This document shows positions 36,612-49,355 of a stretch of 64,000 nucleotides of DNA, in pieces. Source of the stretch: Enteractinococcus helveticum (GTDB taxonomy: Bacteria; Actinomycetota; Actinomycetes; Actinomycetales; Micrococcaceae); contig NZ_LXEY01000020.1 in assembly GCF_001657475.1 (NCBI RefSeq), positions 186,001-250,000 on the forward strand, written 5' to 3'. Numbering within the stretch: position 1 is the stretch's first letter; each line of letters starts with the position of its first letter. A model generated the notes under the pieces. That model was given only the letters and a program-made list of their open reading frames with translations. It was not told the origin of the DNA and did no database searches. Made by a program: the position numbers and the translations under genes.

Positions 36612-37151
36612 ATGCGATCACACTACGTGACCGGTGAACACCTACTGGTGCGTACCCGTGCGCATCCGTCGGTGTTAATTCGCCCTGCCTGGAAGTTTAT
36701 TTTATGGGCCGGTGCCGCGGGGCTCCTGTCCGGGGTCATGGCCAGTTACGCGCTGCCAGATTTTTTGCGCACGGCAGCCCCTACATTGACCACCATCGGG
36801 CTTGGGATCATCGCCGTGGGAATCTTTTTAACCGTTGTTCGACCGGTGTGGCAATGGTTGGTGTCTCGATACGAAATCACTACGCACCGGGTGGCGCACA
36901 AACTGGGAGCTATCGCAGTTAAGCGTCACTGGGTGGCGTTACATTCCTTGGTGTCACTGACCATTTATCAGAAGCGACGCCAGCGGCGGCGTGGATCCGG
37001 GGACTTGCACTTGATGAACTCTCGAGGACAAACCTGGGTATTGCATGATGTCCCAGAGATTGCAGAATTTCAGACCCTGGTAGATGTGGAACGATTTGGT
37101 TCCCATGGCCGCTACAACAGCGGTTCGCTCAGTGAAAGTAGGGGCTTGTGA
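36612..37151 (+). CDS. PH-like (bPH2/DUF304) membrane protein
   Basis: A 179-residue membrane protein with two helices (about 27-47 and 58-80) followed by a bacterial PH-like domain (SRYEITTHRVAHKLGAIAVK.., HDVPEIAEFQTLVD). YdbS/YdbT relatives have the same plan but no settled function. ATG 36612 has AAGGAG upstream. The next gene, a cyclase, starts inside its stop (GTGA), so the two are coupled. The C-terminal Ser/Gly tail is poorly conserved. Confidence 0.82.
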   Translation: MRSHYVTGEHLLVRTRAHPSVLIRPAWKFILWAGAAGLLSGVMASYALPDFLRTAAPTLTTIGLGIIAVGIFLTVVRPVWQWLVSRYEITTHRVAHKLGAIAVKRHWVALHSLVSLTIYQKRRQRRRGSGDLHLMNSRGQTWVLHDVPEIAEFQTLVDVERFGSHGRYNSGSLSESRGL

Positions 37152-38304
37152 GCAACGACTCAGCCGGTGAAGAGACGACCGACCCAACACCAACCCGGCC
37201 GCTGGATATTGTGCAGCCGGACTCGACGACCGCCGCAGCATTAGGGGAAGCCGAACCATTTACGGAGAGTTGGACTCAAGCGATTAAAGTCCTTGATGAG
37301 GAACTCATTGGTGGACCACGGCTCCTAACTCCGCGCGACGTCGCCAAAGAACTCGGCGTCTCAGTGGTCTCGGCGCGTAAAATCTGGCGGGCTATGGGCT
37401 TTCCGAACATTCAAGCCACTGAAAAGGTCTTCACGAAACAAGACGTCGCCGCAATGGCCACGATAGTGGAACTGGTTCGTGAAGATGTCCTCAACGAAGA
37501 AACCGCGATCTCGATCGCTCGTTCGATTGGGCAGATGACCGACCGCATGGTGGTGTGGCAGATCGAAGCACTGGTCGAAGACAAGATGAGTGCTGAAGGT
37601 CTTAGCGACCCCGAGGCACGTCGCGAGGTTGTGCGCTTGCTTCCATCCGTGATCGAATCTTTAGAAGATGTCGTGACGTATTCCTATCGTCGTCAGTTGA
37701 ACTCTGCCCTACAACGACTCACCGTCCGCGTCGAAGCCGGACTGGCGGCCTCGGAAGAAGGCCGCGATGGGACCGAAGACGACACGCCACTGCCGCTGGC
37801 CCGTGCCGTTGGTTTTGCCGACATGGTGTCCTATACAGCCCTGTCGCGCACCATGAGCGAGCGCACCCTGGCTCAAATGGTGCAGCGCTTCGAACAAACC
37901 TGTGCCGAAATCATCGCGGTTGGAGGCGGCCACCTGGTCAAAACTGTGGGCGACGAAGTATTGTTCAACGCCGAAACCCCCGAAGCCGGTGCCGACATTG
38001 CCCTGGCCTTGTCACAGGCACTCAGCGACGACCCGGTGCTACCATCGGCCCGGGTATCCGTGGTGTGGGGCCGAGTCCTGTCCCGACTGGGCGATATTTA
38101 CGGGCCGACCGTCAACCTCGCCGCCCGGCTCACGGCCCTGGCAGATCCGGGGACGGTCTTAGTCGATCAACTCACGGCCAATGTGTTGGCTGACGATGAA
38201 CGGTATATTTTAATTCCACAGCCACCGCAGTCAGTGAGGGGATTTGGACTTATCAATCCATCAATGCTCCTGCGTGGTGCCGGAGATGGGATTGAGGTTG
38301 ACTG

Positions 38305-38305
<1 letters not shown>
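37148..38305 (+). CDS. Class III adenylate/guanylate cyclase
   Basis: 385 residues. The C-terminal half is a class III cyclase domain with both metal aspartates (FADMVSYT; TVGDEVLF), the Lys-Asp pair expected for ATP (HLVKT, GDIYG) and the transition-state Asn/Arg in PTVNLAARL, so it looks active. The N-terminal half (about 50-200) starts GGPRLLTPRDVAKELGVSVV and resembles the autoregulatory domain of mycobacterial Rv1264-type cyclases, reported to respond to pH and lipids. GTG start overlaps the PH-domain gene; the stop overlaps the PP2C ATG by one base. Confidence 0.88.
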
Positions 38306-42302
<3,997 letters not shown>

Positions 42303-42309
<7 letters not shown>

Positions 42310-42851
42310 CCATCCGCCCTGCAACACCCGACGATTATCCGGCCATTGGCGAACTGACCACGGCAGCATATGTGACCGCCGGTCACGTGGCGCCCGACGA
42401 TGAATATGCACAAATCCTCGTGGACATGGCGGCCCGCCAGCACGAACTGTATGTTGCTGACGTCGACGGTCAAGTCGCCGGAGCAGTCAATATTGTGACA
42501 CCGGGGTCAGAGCACTCTCAGGTGGCCTACGATAACGAAGGTGAATTCCGCATGCTGGCCGTAGCACCCCAATACCAGGGTCGCGGCATCGGGCGTGCCC
42601 TGGTGCAATTCGTTTTAGATCAGGCACAAGCCCAAGGACTACACCAAGTGGCGATCACGACCATGACAACAATGACCTCGGCCCAAGCCATGTACGAGGC
42701 CATGGGATTTCATCGGGCACCGGAACGCGACTGGAACCTGTACACCGCCGGTTATACGGATGACCCAGAAGGACATGAAACATTTATGGTGTACATCTAC
42801 CCGTTAAACTCAACAACTTCGAGTAAAGGAGATTCATGGTTGACAACATAG
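42303..42851 (+). CDS. GNAT-family N-acetyltransferase
   Basis: 182 residues. The acetyl-CoA-binding motif A reads MLAVAPQYQGRGIGRALV (~82-99), followed by a beta-bulge strand and motif B (MYEAMGFHRAPER). N-terminal TIRPATPDDYPAIGELTTAAY is typical. TTG 42303 starts inside the previous gene, and its 3' end overlaps gatC by 16 bases, so it belongs to one tightly packed operon. Acceptor substrate unknown. Confidence 0.87.
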
Positions 42852-43102
42852 CAGCGACCGCGCACATAGCCCTGACGGAGGAAGAGCGCGCACAACTGGC
42901 GGCAGAATTTGATCCGATCATCGAATCGCTGGAGGTTACCACTGATGATCAGCTTGCCGAAACCGTCAATCCGCTGCCCGTCAACAACGTGCTCCGCGCC
43001 GACGTGGTCGCCAACGAATTGACCAACGAACAAGCACTATCCGGTGCTCCCCAAGCACAAGACGGACAATTCATGGTCCCTGCGATCCTGGACGGAGAAT
43101 AA
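42836..43102 (+). CDS. gatC: Asp-tRNA(Asn)/Glu-tRNA(Gln) amidotransferase subunit C
   Basis: 88-residue belt subunit that wraps GatA and GatB. The family pattern AHIALTEEERAQLAAEF at the N-terminus and NPLPVNNVLRADVVANEL with ALSGAPQAQDGQFMVPAIL at the C-terminus are present. AAAGGAG lies five bases before ATG 42836. The stop overlaps the gatA ATG by one base (TAATG). Looks ordinary, unlike its partner gatA. Confidence 0.92.
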   Translation: MVDNIAATAHIALTEEERAQLAAEFDPIIESLEVTTDDQLAETVNPLPVNNVLRADVVANELTNEQALSGAPQAQDGQFMVPAILDGE

Positions 43103-44379
43103 TGAGTCTCACACAGCTAACCGCCACCCAGATGGCGGAACAACTCCGCGCCGGTGAAACCACCGCCGTCGAGCTCGTCACCGCTCACCTCGATGCCGCC
43201 TCCGATGCCTTTGTACACGTCAACCGCGAGGACGCGCTGACGGTTGCTGCCGACGTCGATGCCGGCAAATACAACCACCCGCTTGCCGGTGTGCCCGTGG
43301 TTCTGTCGGACGTGATCGTCACCACCGACATGCCAACTACTGCAGGCTCGGCCTACCTGGAAGGCTGGGTTTCCCCGTACGAAGCCACCGTAGTAACTCG
43401 CTTGCGTGAAGCCGGACTGCCAATTTTGGGCAAGACCAGGATCGCTGAATTCGGCATGGGCAACGACTCCGGTGCCCATCAAGCCGTGGCCAACCACCAA
43501 GCCCCCTTTGCCGTGGTGTCTGACACCGCAGGTACAGCACGCCACAGCGCCGCTGAGACCGGTATTGTTGCGGTCAAACCAACCTACGGTGCCATTTCTC
43601 GCTTTGGTCTTGTAGCCGCGGTGTCCTCGATGGATACCGTGACCCCAATTGCACGCAACACCGCAGATGCCAAAGCGCTACATGAAGTGTTAGTCGGCGC
43701 CGACGAGTTGGACCCCACCAGCCTGCAGCGCGAATGGGATTTTGGAACCAACGCTGGCGTAGACGGTGTGACCATTGGCATCACCGGCACCCAGCCAGAC
43801 AACGTCTCAGATGATGCCTGGAGCGCCTACCAGGCCGGAGTTCGTGCGCTACAAGACGCCGGAGTTACGACCACCGAAGTCACCTTGGAATCCCTGGCCC
43901 AGGCTCGCCAGGCCGCCCACATCATTGGGGCAGCAGAATTCTCGGCCAACCTGGCCAAATTCGACGGGATCCGTTTCGGTAACCGCGTGACCCCCGCCAA
44001 CGCTACCGTCCAAGACGTCATCACCGCCTCGCGCGGTGCAGGCTTTGGCTATGCCACCAAACGACGGGTCATATTGGGCACCCAGATGCTGTCCACCGGC
44101 ACGATCGAATCGCACTTCCGCCCTGCCCAACGTGTTCGCACCGCGATCATCAACGAGCACAATCACGCTTTCAACACTGTTGACGCGCTGGCCGTACCAG
44201 CCGCAACGATCCAGGGCGAAGAATACGAATCGACCACCGCAGGTGTTGGCGCATCCCTGGCCGGTTTGCCAGCCGCCAGTGTGGCCGGCGTGCACATCTC
44301 GGCACCACCTTACGCAGACGAACTGGTGTATCGCATTAGCGCCGTCGTCGAAAAGATCACGGCAGGAGCAGCATCATGA
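43102..44379 (+). CDS. gatA: GatA-like amidotransferase subunit A, apparently without its catalytic triad
   Basis: Normal GatA frees ammonia from glutamine using a Ser-cisSer-Lys triad. This protein aligns to GatA throughout (TTDMPTTAGSAYLEGW, EATVVTRLREAGLPILGKT, VAVKPTYGAISRFGLVA, KRRVILGTQMLS) but is 425 residues, some 60-80 short. The catalytic Lys of the GVPxxxKD motif is Ser69 (GVPVVLSD). The Gly/Ser-rich loop with cis-Ser is deleted (MGNDSGAHQAVANHQAP replaces it). The nucleophile motif DTGGSIR reads DTAGTAR (Thr145). The C-terminal GLPVGLQL region is also missing. The frame is intact and coupled to gatC and gatB. The amidase is probably inactive; the role is unknown. Confidence 0.88.
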   Translation: MSLTQLTATQMAEQLRAGETTAVELVTAHLDAASDAFVHVNREDALTVAADVDAGKYNHPLAGVPVVLSDVIVTTDMPTTAGSAYLEGWVSPYEATVVTRLREAGLPILGKTRIAEFGMGNDSGAHQAVANHQAPFAVVSDTAGTARHSAAETGIVAVKPTYGAISRFGLVAAVSSMDTVTPIARNTADAKALHEVLVGADELDPTSLQREWDFGTNAGVDGVTIGITGTQPDNVSDDAWSAYQAGVRALQDAGVTTTEVTLESLAQARQAAHIIGAAEFSANLAKFDGIRFGNRVTPANATVQDVITASRGAGFGYATKRRVILGTQMLSTGTIESHFRPAQRVRTAIINEHNHAFNTVDALAVPAATIQGEEYESTTAGVGASLAGLPAASVAGVHISAPPYADELVYRISAVVEKITAGAAS

Positions 44380-45851
44380 AACAAGCCTTGCAAACGTATG
44401 AAGTCGTTCTCGGATTCGAAGTCCACGTTGAGCTGAATACCCAGACCAAAATGTTCTCGACCGCAACCAACGCGTTCGGAGACCAGCCCAACTCGAATGT
44501 CACCGCCGGCGACCTCGGCCTGCCCGGCACCCTGCCAACCATCAACGCCGCCGGTATTGACTACGGGATCAAACTCGGCCTGGCCCTGAACTGCACGATC
44601 GCACCGGAATCCCGGTTTACTCGCAAACAGTACTTCTACCCGGACCTGGGCAAAAACTACCAGACCTCCCAAGAAGAACCCGCCATCGCCTATGACGGTT
44701 GGGTCGATGTTGAACTCGACGACGGCGAAATCTTCCGCGTCGAAATCGAACGCGCCCATATCGAAGAAGACGCCGGCAAACTGACCCACATCGGTGGGGC
44801 GACCGGTCGCATTCACGACTCCTCGTCGTCGCTGGTCGACTACAACCGTGCCGGTGTCCCGCTGGTTGAGATCGTGTCCAAACCCATTACCGGTGCCGGC
44901 GAACGCGCACCAGAATTGGCACGCGCCTACCTGGCCACCATTCGCGACATCGTCAAAGCCCTGGGGGTTTCCGATGCCCGCATGGAACGCGGCAACATTC
45001 GTTGTGACGCCAACGTGTCCCTCATGCCGATCGGCGCCACCCAGTTCGGTACCCGCAGTGAGACCAAAAACGTAAACTCGACCCGCGCGGTCGCCGCAGC
45101 CGTGGAATCCGAGATCATCCGCCAAGCCAAAGTGCTCAACGGCGGTGGCACCATCGTCCAAGAAACCCGACACTGGGACGAAGAGACCCGTTCAACCCGT
45201 TCGGGCCGCCCAAAATCAGATGCCGATGACTACCGCTACTTCCCGGATCCTGATCTGGGTCCGATCGTGACCAATGAGGCTTGGATTGAACGCTTGCGCA
45301 CCGATCTGCCCGAAAACCCGGTCCAACGTCGCCGCCGTTTGCGCGAAGAATGGCAGTTTTCCGACACCGAATTCCGTGATGTGGTTGCCGCCGGTGTGCT
45401 TGACGAGATCGAACAGACCATTACCGCCGGTGCCACCGCCGAGGCGGCCCGCAAATGGTGGATGGGCGAAATCGCACGCATCGCCAATGAACGCGGGGTA
45501 TCCCCAGAAGCCCTAGGCGTTACCCCGGCTGATGTGGTGGCGATCGAAAAACTCATCGCTGACAAGACGATCAACGACAAGATCGCCCGCCAAGTCGTGG
45601 GCCACATTGCCGACGGCGAAGGTCGCCCAGCAGAAATTGTCGCCGCCCGGTCCCTGGCAGTGGTCTCCGACGACGGGGCACTGACCACAGCCGTGGAAGA
45701 AGCCATGGCCGCCAACCCGGATGTCGTGGACCGCATCAAGGGCGGCCACATGCAGGCCGTAGGTGCGCTGATCGGCCCGGTCATGAAAGCCACTAAAGGC
45801 CAGGCCGACGCCGGCCGCGTTCGTGAGATCATCCTCGAAAAGATCGGCTAG
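44376..45851 (+). CDS. gatB: Asp-tRNA(Asn)/Glu-tRNA(Gln) amidotransferase subunit B
   Basis: Kinase subunit that phosphorylates the misacylated Glu or Asp and binds tRNA through its C-terminal YqeY-like domain. 491 residues, with GFEVHVELNTQTKMFS, ERAHIEEDAGKL, LVDYNRAGVPLVEIV, DDYRYFPDPDLGPI and the helical tail. Unusual sites: the usual PVCLGLPG motif reads AGDLGLPG, the four cysteines that bind zinc in some GatBs are absent, and KNYQTSQYDEPIAY appears as KNYQTSQEEPAIAY. It overlaps gatA by four bases. The terminator at 45867-45898 ends the operon. Confidence 0.93.
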   Translation: MKQALQTYEVVLGFEVHVELNTQTKMFSTATNAFGDQPNSNVTAGDLGLPGTLPTINAAGIDYGIKLGLALNCTIAPESRFTRKQYFYPDLGKNYQTSQEEPAIAYDGWVDVELDDGEIFRVEIERAHIEEDAGKLTHIGGATGRIHDSSSSLVDYNRAGVPLVEIVSKPITGAGERAPELARAYLATIRDIVKALGVSDARMERGNIRCDANVSLMPIGATQFGTRSETKNVNSTRAVAAAVESEIIRQAKVLNGGGTIVQETRHWDEETRSTRSGRPKSDADDYRYFPDPDLGPIVTNEAWIERLRTDLPENPVQRRRRLREEWQFSDTEFRDVVAAGVLDEIEQTITAGATAEAARKWWMGEIARIANERGVSPEALGVTPADVVAIEKLIADKTINDKIARQVVGHIADGEGRPAEIVAARSLAVVSDDGALTTAVEEAMAANPDVVDRIKGGHMQAVGALIGPVMKATKGQADAGRVREIILEKIG

Positions 45852-45866
45852 AACAACGTGCTCAAC

Positions 45867-45898
45867 ACAACGCGGGTGGCTTCGGCTACCCGCGTTGT
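45867..45898 (+). terminator. Terminator after gatCAB, UUCG tetraloop
   Basis: ACAACGCGGGT (45867-45877) pairs with ACCCGCGTTGT (45888-45898), and GGC/GCT closes a C(TTCG)G tetraloop, giving 14 pairs; TGTGGTTT follows. Confidence 0.85.
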
Positions 45899-45934
45899 TG
45901 TGGTTTAAGTGTCAGGACACGGATAGGAGAACAC

Positions 45935-47002
45935 ATGATCATTATTGGTGGCGGCATTGCAGGGGTCTCCCTGGGCGCCGAATTATCCAAGCGCGGCCAG
46001 GCTGTAACCCTTCTGGAAGCCGAAGACCAACTGGCCTACCACACCTCTGGACGCTCAGCTCAGCAGCTGGTCCTTGGCTACGGGCCCCCAGCGGTGCGTG
46101 AACTGACCGATCTCACCGTTGATATGTTGCTCGAACGGCAACAGGTGCTGGATGAACCGGTGGCGTGGCCCTCGAGTTTTATGATGGTCGGCACCGAAGC
46201 AGAGATCGAAGCGCACGCCTATCCCGGACAGGTTCGTCAAGACCAGCCAGCCGTGCACCAGCTGCTCCCGGAACTCCGGTCCGAACGCTTCACCGCCGGT
46301 GCCCTCGACGAACGCTCGCTGCGCACGCGAGCAGATGCCATGATCTCCTGGCTCGTGGACGACGCCGAGCATCTTGACATCCACCTGGGGGAGCCCGTGA
46401 CTGGGGCTCAGCGAACCAACGGCGCGTGGCAAGTGACCACGACCAAAGCAACCTATCAGTCCGACGTCGTCATCAACGCCGCCGGTGCCTGGGCTGATGA
46501 GGTCGCACAACGATTTGACGTCAGCCCCTTAGGACTGACCCCACTGCGCCGAACTGCCGCAATTTTGGGTATTGATCGGCCGATCAGTGCTGATCGTTGC
46601 ATGATGATGAAAGTCGACGGGTATTACTACCGGTATGAGGCCCACGACGCGATCCTGGCCTCTCCACAAGAGGCTGAACCCTCACCAGCCGAGGATGCAC
46701 AGCCGCGAGCCAATGACATTGACGACCTGATTCAAGAAATCCAGGCTGACACTACCTTGCACATTACCGGTGTCCGATCTGCCTGGACTGGGTTGCGTAC
46801 TGAAGCCGCCGACGGCGTGCCAGTGGTCGGATTTGATGACCAGCAGCCCGGATTTTTCTGGTTGGCTGGTCAATCTGGTTACGGGTTCCAAACGTCGCTG
46901 GGCTTTGCCCGACTGGCCTGCGACCTCATAGTCGATGGTGTCGCAGGCCCATGGGTCAGTGCTGCCTCGGTGACTGCACTGGCTCCGGGACGGTTACGTT
47001 AA
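45935..47002 (+). CDS. FAD-dependent D-amino-acid dehydrogenase-like oxidoreductase
   Basis: DAO-fold flavoprotein, 355 residues. IIGGGIAGVSLGAEL at the N-terminus binds FAD; AYHTSGRSAQQLVLGYGPPAVRELT and GFFWLAGQSGYGFQTS at the C-terminus closely follow the pattern of Pseudomonas D-arginine dehydrogenase (DauA), which suggests oxidation of D-amino acids with a broad or basic preference. ATG 45935 has AGGAG upstream. Single gene after the gatCAB terminator. Its stop shares TTAA with the convergent kinase gene. Confidence 0.85.
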   Translation: MIIIGGGIAGVSLGAELSKRGQAVTLLEAEDQLAYHTSGRSAQQLVLGYGPPAVRELTDLTVDMLLERQQVLDEPVAWPSSFMMVGTEAEIEAHAYPGQVRQDQPAVHQLLPELRSERFTAGALDERSLRTRADAMISWLVDDAEHLDIHLGEPVTGAQRTNGAWQVTTTKATYQSDVVINAAGAWADEVAQRFDVSPLGLTPLRRTAAILGIDRPISADRCMMMKVDGYYYRYEAHDAILASPQEAEPSPAEDAQPRANDIDDLIQEIQADTTLHITGVRSAWTGLRTEAADGVPVVGFDDQQPGFFWLAGQSGYGFQTSLGFARLACDLIVDGVAGPWVSAASVTALAPGRLR

Positions 47003-47832
47003 TCCTCGGCGTGCGGTAGAGCTTGGTACGCCGCGACAACGCGGGGCTGGACTTTCTTTTTGAGACGCCGCCATCCCGCAGCAGAGATATCCCAGGTTAA
47101 TGCATTTGCCAGGGAATATAAGCCCAGCGCCCCGGACCAGACGCGAGCGCGGTGCGGTGTCGTGGTAATGTCTTCGAGCGCCACCCCGTGCCACAGGCTG
47201 AGATAGGTCGCGTTGAGGGCCGTATCCCAGCGAGCCGCATAATCCCAATCCAGCACTCCCACCAGGTGGCCATCAACCCAGTGCATGTTATGCCCGGCAA
47301 GATCCCCGTGGACTAAGCCTGCACCAACTCCATCGTCGGTCCAGCCATGGACGTGGTCGGCAATCTCCCAGGCCATATGGTCTGCTACCACAGCATCCAG
47401 TGCGGTCAGCATCGCGTTGGTGAACCGGCCGCGCTGGGCAAACGGTGTGTTTAACGCCAGCCCGGTGGTGTCGTATTCGCCAAATACGGTGACGATATTG
47501 GCTAACGTGTGTGGATCACCGACCCCATGGGGGTGCGCTGTGCCGGGAATATAGGTCTGCAGCACGCCGTCGTCGACAGCTGATAACGGCGTCGGGAGCA
47601 TCCATGGCAGTTCAAGCTGATCGATGAGTTGCATGGTGCGGGCCAGTTGTGGATCGGTTTTGCGAGGAATCCGGGCCACTGCCAGTTCGTCGGCCAGCAG
47701 GATCAGATGGTCTTTGCCGCGTTCAACCAACTGAGCATCGTACCAGTTATATGTTGCAAGCGCCTCGGCTAGATCTGTGGGGACTTCCGGGAGCAGTTGT
47801 TGGGCAAGACGATGAGCACGGGCAGCAGGCAT
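46999..47832 (-). CDS. APH-family phosphotransferase (aminoglycoside kinase-like)
   Basis: 277 residues with a kinase-like fold. Catalytic loop LVHGDLAGHNMHW holds Asp and Asn; the metal motif is GVLDWDYA. The N-lobe has LLADELAVARIPRK with the probable ATP Lys. The family includes antibiotic, choline and homoserine kinases, so resistance should not be assumed. ATG 47832 has TACAAT six bases upstream and no ribosome site. It converges on the dehydrogenase gene with a four-base overlap. Confidence 0.83.
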   Translation of the reverse strand: MPAARAHRLAQQLLPEVPTDLAEALATYNWYDAQLVERGKDHLILLADELAVARIPRKTDPQLARTMQLIDQLELPWMLPTPLSAVDDGVLQTYIPGTAHPHGVGDPHTLANIVTVFGEYDTTGLALNTPFAQRGRFTNAMLTALDAVVADHMAWEIADHVHGWTDDGVGAGLVHGDLAGHNMHWVDGHLVGVLDWDYAARWDTALNATYLSLWHGVALEDITTTPHRARVWSGALGLYSLANALTWDISAAGWRRLKKKVQPRVVAAYQALPHAED

Positions 47833-47838
47833 AGCATG

Positions 47839-47844
47839 ATTGTA
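47839..47844 (-). promoter_or_regulatory. -10 box of a leaderless APH-like transcript
   Basis: TACAAT on the minus strand, then six bases, then ATG 47832. No ribosome-binding site precedes the start. Confidence 0.5.
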
Positions 47845-47885
47845 TCTGTATGACCTACCTCGGGTGGTACGCGACGACGTCGTGC

Positions 47886-48299
47886 TTAGCGTGCGTCGTC
47901 GGGGAGAACGGCGAGCGCTTCGATTTCCACCAACACACCTGGTCGGGAGAATCCGGCCACCTGTACAACGGTTACCGCGGTGGGATGTGCACCCCAGACG
48001 TCGAAGGCCGAGGCGTAGCCACTATTGGCATCGGCACCGGCCGCCAAGAAGACCGTCAGTTTCGCGACATGCGTTGCATCTGCGTCGACCTCTGCCAGAA
48101 CGGTCAGCACGTTTCGAAGTGCTTGTTGCGTCTGTTGTCCAAGATCTGTTGCGATCAATTCACCTGACGCATCCGTGCCTTGTTGTCCACCGATGATCAA
48201 GAGTCGTTCCGCGTTCACCACCACGCCTTGAGAAAACGCAGGATTGGTGTGTAAACCAGTTGGATTCAGATGTTGAATGCTCATAGGGTGTCCCATCAT
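47886..48299 (-). CDS. RidA/YjgF-family protein lacking the catalytic Arg
   Basis: 137 residues (132 if the ATG at 48284 is used, which has GATGGGA upstream). The Rid fold is recognisable: NPAFSQGVVVNAERLLIIGGQQG, DLGQQTQQALRNVLTVLAE, and VAGFSRPGVLVEIEALAV. In RidA deaminases an Arg precedes the SxVEV strand; here the site reads HPTAVTVVQVAG with no Arg, so 2-aminoacrylate deaminase activity is doubtful. A TAGAAT box at 48310-48315 fits a very short leader. Confidence 0.85.
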   Translation of the reverse strand: MMGHPMSIQHLNPTGLHTNPAFSQGVVVNAERLLIIGGQQGTDASGELIATDLGQQTQQALRNVLTVLAEVDADATHVAKLTVFLAAGADANSGYASAFDVWGAHPTAVTVVQVAGFSRPGVLVEIEALAVLPDDAR

Positions 48300-48631
48300 T
48301 GATGCGGGATTCTAAGTGTTCCACACCAATACCGTTTGCCGACAGGCCACGGCGTTTTTGATGCAGTAGTGGCTCCGTGTGTGGTGTTGCCCCGGTGTAT
48401 TTTGGGCCAATCCGAGCGCTCATGATTGTTCACATCCCCATGTTGAGCTGCGAATCCGTCGAGAAAAGCTGCTCACCGAGTCTATGATGTACAAGAGATC
48501 TAGCCCCCGCCGTGGCATAGACTGGGTGATATCGTCTCATCCAGTGACTACGGCATACCGGTCCAGCAACTGGGATGCGGTCAATGGTTCGATATTTCCA
48601 GTGCATCCAGTGCTGCCGCTAGGAGTTATCC
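48300..48631. other. Intergenic region, 332 bases, between ridA-like and trhA-like genes
   Basis: Divergent promoter space. I see a TAGAAT box for the RidA gene at 48310-48315 and an AGGAG site for the next gene near 48621. No convincing gene, RNA or long repeat; open frames crossing it have no family resemblance. Confidence 0.5.
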
Positions 48632-49306
48632 ATGTCATCCACCAAGACCAGTCCAAGCAGTGCCACACCGCTGATCCCGTTGCCGGTGAAACCGCGCGCG
48701 CGAGGGTGGATTCATCTGGTTGCCACGCCCATAGTTTTATGCGCCGTGATGGTTGCGATTGCCTTTCCCGAGACCTTTGGTCAGCGCTTGAGTGTTGCTG
48801 TGTTTGGTGCCACTTCGGTTATCCTGTTCGGTGCCTCGGCGATATACCACCGGGGCAATTGGTCCTCGACGTTGAACGACTTCCTGCGCCGCCTAGATCA
48901 CTCGAATATCTTTTTGCTGATCGCAGGAACCTACACCCCACTGACCGTACTGGTACTAGAACCGAACCAACGAAACCTTTTGCTGACGGTTATCTGGTCC
49001 GGTGCCATCCTGGGAATCCTCATGCGACAGTTCTGGTCGACTGCGCCACGTTGGGTCTTTGTACCTGTCTATGTAGCCCTCGGGTGGGTTGCAGTATGGT
49101 TCCTGCCGGACTTCTATGCATTGGGTGGCGCCTGGGTGGTGTGGTTTATCATCCTCGGGGGAATCTTCTATACTCTGGGTGCTATCGCCTACGCCACGAA
49201 ATACCCGAACTTCTTTCCCAAAACATTCGGCTATCACGAGATCTTTCATCTGTACACGGTGATCGCATGGACGTGTCATTTCATCGCCATCCTGACTGCG
49301 ATGTAG
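48632..49306 (+). CDS. trhA: Hemolysin III/TrhA family membrane protein (PAQR-like)
   Basis: 224 residues, seven membrane helices. PAQR/hemolysin III signatures are present: GWIHLVATP in helix 1, SAIYHRGNWSS, RRLDHSNIFLLIAGTYTPL, and FGYHEIFHLYTVIAWTCHF in the last helix, supplying the conserved Ser, Asp and three His likely to bind zinc. Family members are implicated in membrane-fluidity homeostasis; haemolysis is a historic label. ATG 48632 has AGGAG upstream. Confidence 0.9.
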   Translation: MSSTKTSPSSATPLIPLPVKPRARGWIHLVATPIVLCAVMVAIAFPETFGQRLSVAVFGATSVILFGASAIYHRGNWSSTLNDFLRRLDHSNIFLLIAGTYTPLTVLVLEPNQRNLLLTVIWSGAILGILMRQFWSTAPRWVFVPVYVALGWVAVWFLPDFYALGGAWVVWFIILGGIFYTLGAIAYATKYPNFFPKTFGYHEIFHLYTVIAWTCHFIAILTAM

Positions 49307-49355
49307 GTATTTTCTTTACGAACCTTCAAGGCCATCGGCCAGGAGCTGATGCAAC

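Noticed and set aside
46999..47832. Aminoglycoside resistance gene
   Set aside because: The APH fold is shared by many metabolic kinases; no subgroup-specific motif supports antibiotic phosphorylation.
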